This document shows positions 63,376-64,000 of a stretch of DNA of 64,000 nt, in pieces. This DNA is from Centroberyx gerrardi (taxonomy: Eukaryota > Chordata > Actinopteri > Beryciformes > Berycidae): the NCBI RefSeq assembly GCF_048128805.1, contig NC_136005.1:22094760-22158759 (forward strand), given 5' to 3'. Numbering within the stretch: the first letter of the stretch is position 1; every line of letters starts with the position of its first letter. Below the pieces are notes generated by a model. The model did not search any database, was not told where the DNA came from, and saw only the letters and a list, made by a program, of their open reading frames with translations. The position numbers were made by a program, and so were the translations under genes.

Positions 63376-64000
63376 CTGCAAGACACACAGCAACAACACA
63401 CCCATGTGGCTGTCTCCATGGCAACACACTGAGAACCCCAGCGTAAAGGGGAGAGGGAGGAGGAGGGGGGCAGTGTTAGAGGAAGAGGGGGAAGGGAAGA
63501 AGGCCTGGATCTTCAGTCGCTTGGATGGAGAGCTTCTTTTAAAAAGACACACACACACACGCTGCTGCCGCCGCCGCTGCACGAAGAAGGTTAAGTGTTG
63601 GGATTCAAGACGCTGTCTCCCGTGTTTAACTGTGGCTCTCTCCTCCTTTTGCCTCTAAAAAAGACGGGGAGCTGGTGAAGAGTGAGTGGCAGCATCTGGA
63701 AAGATCTTCAGGGTGAGGAATGAAGGAGGGAGAGGAGGAGGGGGAAGGGCAGCATGTGGCCCTCTTTTCACCTCTGCTGCTTGGAAACCAGTCCTCTAGC
63801 TGAGGAAGTTGGTCATTGTGATGGCAGTCATAATAGGCAGTCAAATCCAGGATTGACAACAGTGCTGTGGTTAAAAAATTATCAAGCTAATGCTTGCAAC
63901 ATGAAAGAGATTTGACAAAAAGGAGAAATCTCAAAAATTAAAAAAATAAATAAATAAACCAGTTCAACAGCTGTAAGGCCAGGCAGAATGGTAGAATGTG
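63376..64000 (-). other. ivns1abp intron running off the window
   Basis: No further coding exon was recognised. The block 63440-63500 is purine-rich (GGAGGAGG, GAAGAGGGGG), and 63550-63580 has CA and GCC repeats. Confidence 0.7.

Overview
The window is vertebrate nuclear DNA, most likely from a teleost fish. The support is large GT-AG introns, vertebrate gene order, dense CA/GT/CT microsatellites and fish-type repeats: L2-like LINEs ending in simple repeats, TTAA- and 8-bp-TSD MITEs, and a tRNA-derived SINE. No bacterial, plasmid or phage content was seen. All exon borders below come from reading frame, splice signals and phase; there is no transcript evidence.

Four protein-coding genes are recognised. 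(1) niban1, minus strand, positions 8-12901: only its first three coding exons, with the rest lying before position 1. (2) trmt1l, minus strand, 19167-25600: complete, 16 exons, 682 codons, a zinc-finger and TRM1-type tRNA guanine methyltransferase. (3) swt1, plus strand, 29398-54141 with a 5' exon near 26.2 kb: complete, 16 coding exons, 961 codons, a PIN-domain endoribonuclease. (4) ivns1abp, minus strand, 59214-63375: the last eight coding exons, with the kelch propeller; the BTB/BACK exons lie beyond 64000. Order and strands match the human 1q25 block NIBAN1-(RNF2)-TRMT1L-SWT1-IVNS1ABP, except that rnf2 is absent from the interval.

Layout: 1-12.9 kb is the niban1 5' end with a 12.4-kb first intron. 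12.9-13.3 kb is its promoter side. 13.9-19.1 kb is intergenic, with two diverged copies of the trmt1l 3'UTR region about 4.5 kb apart, a broken hAT-like transposase relic and a SINE between them. 19.2-25.6 kb is trmt1l. 25.6-26.2 kb is a shared head-to-head promoter with a ZNF143-type motif. 26.2-54.2 kb is swt1, whose introns hold most of the mobile elements. 54.2-58.2 kb is the tail-to-tail spacer. 58.2-64 kb is ivns1abp.

The genes are not an operon. trmt1l and swt1 probably share a promoter, and both encode RNA-acting enzymes. I found no convincing new biological system. The most unusual items are a mosaic in swt1 intron 12, where pieces of two LINEs surround a copied fragment of swt1 exon 11; a retroelement tail of tandem GTAA units fused to the donor of swt1 exon 4; an upstream ORF overlapping the swt1 start codon; a MITE nested in a LINE with a perfect 8-bp target duplication; niban1 exon 2 embedded among microsatellites at its splice sites; and the duplicated trmt1l 3'UTR.
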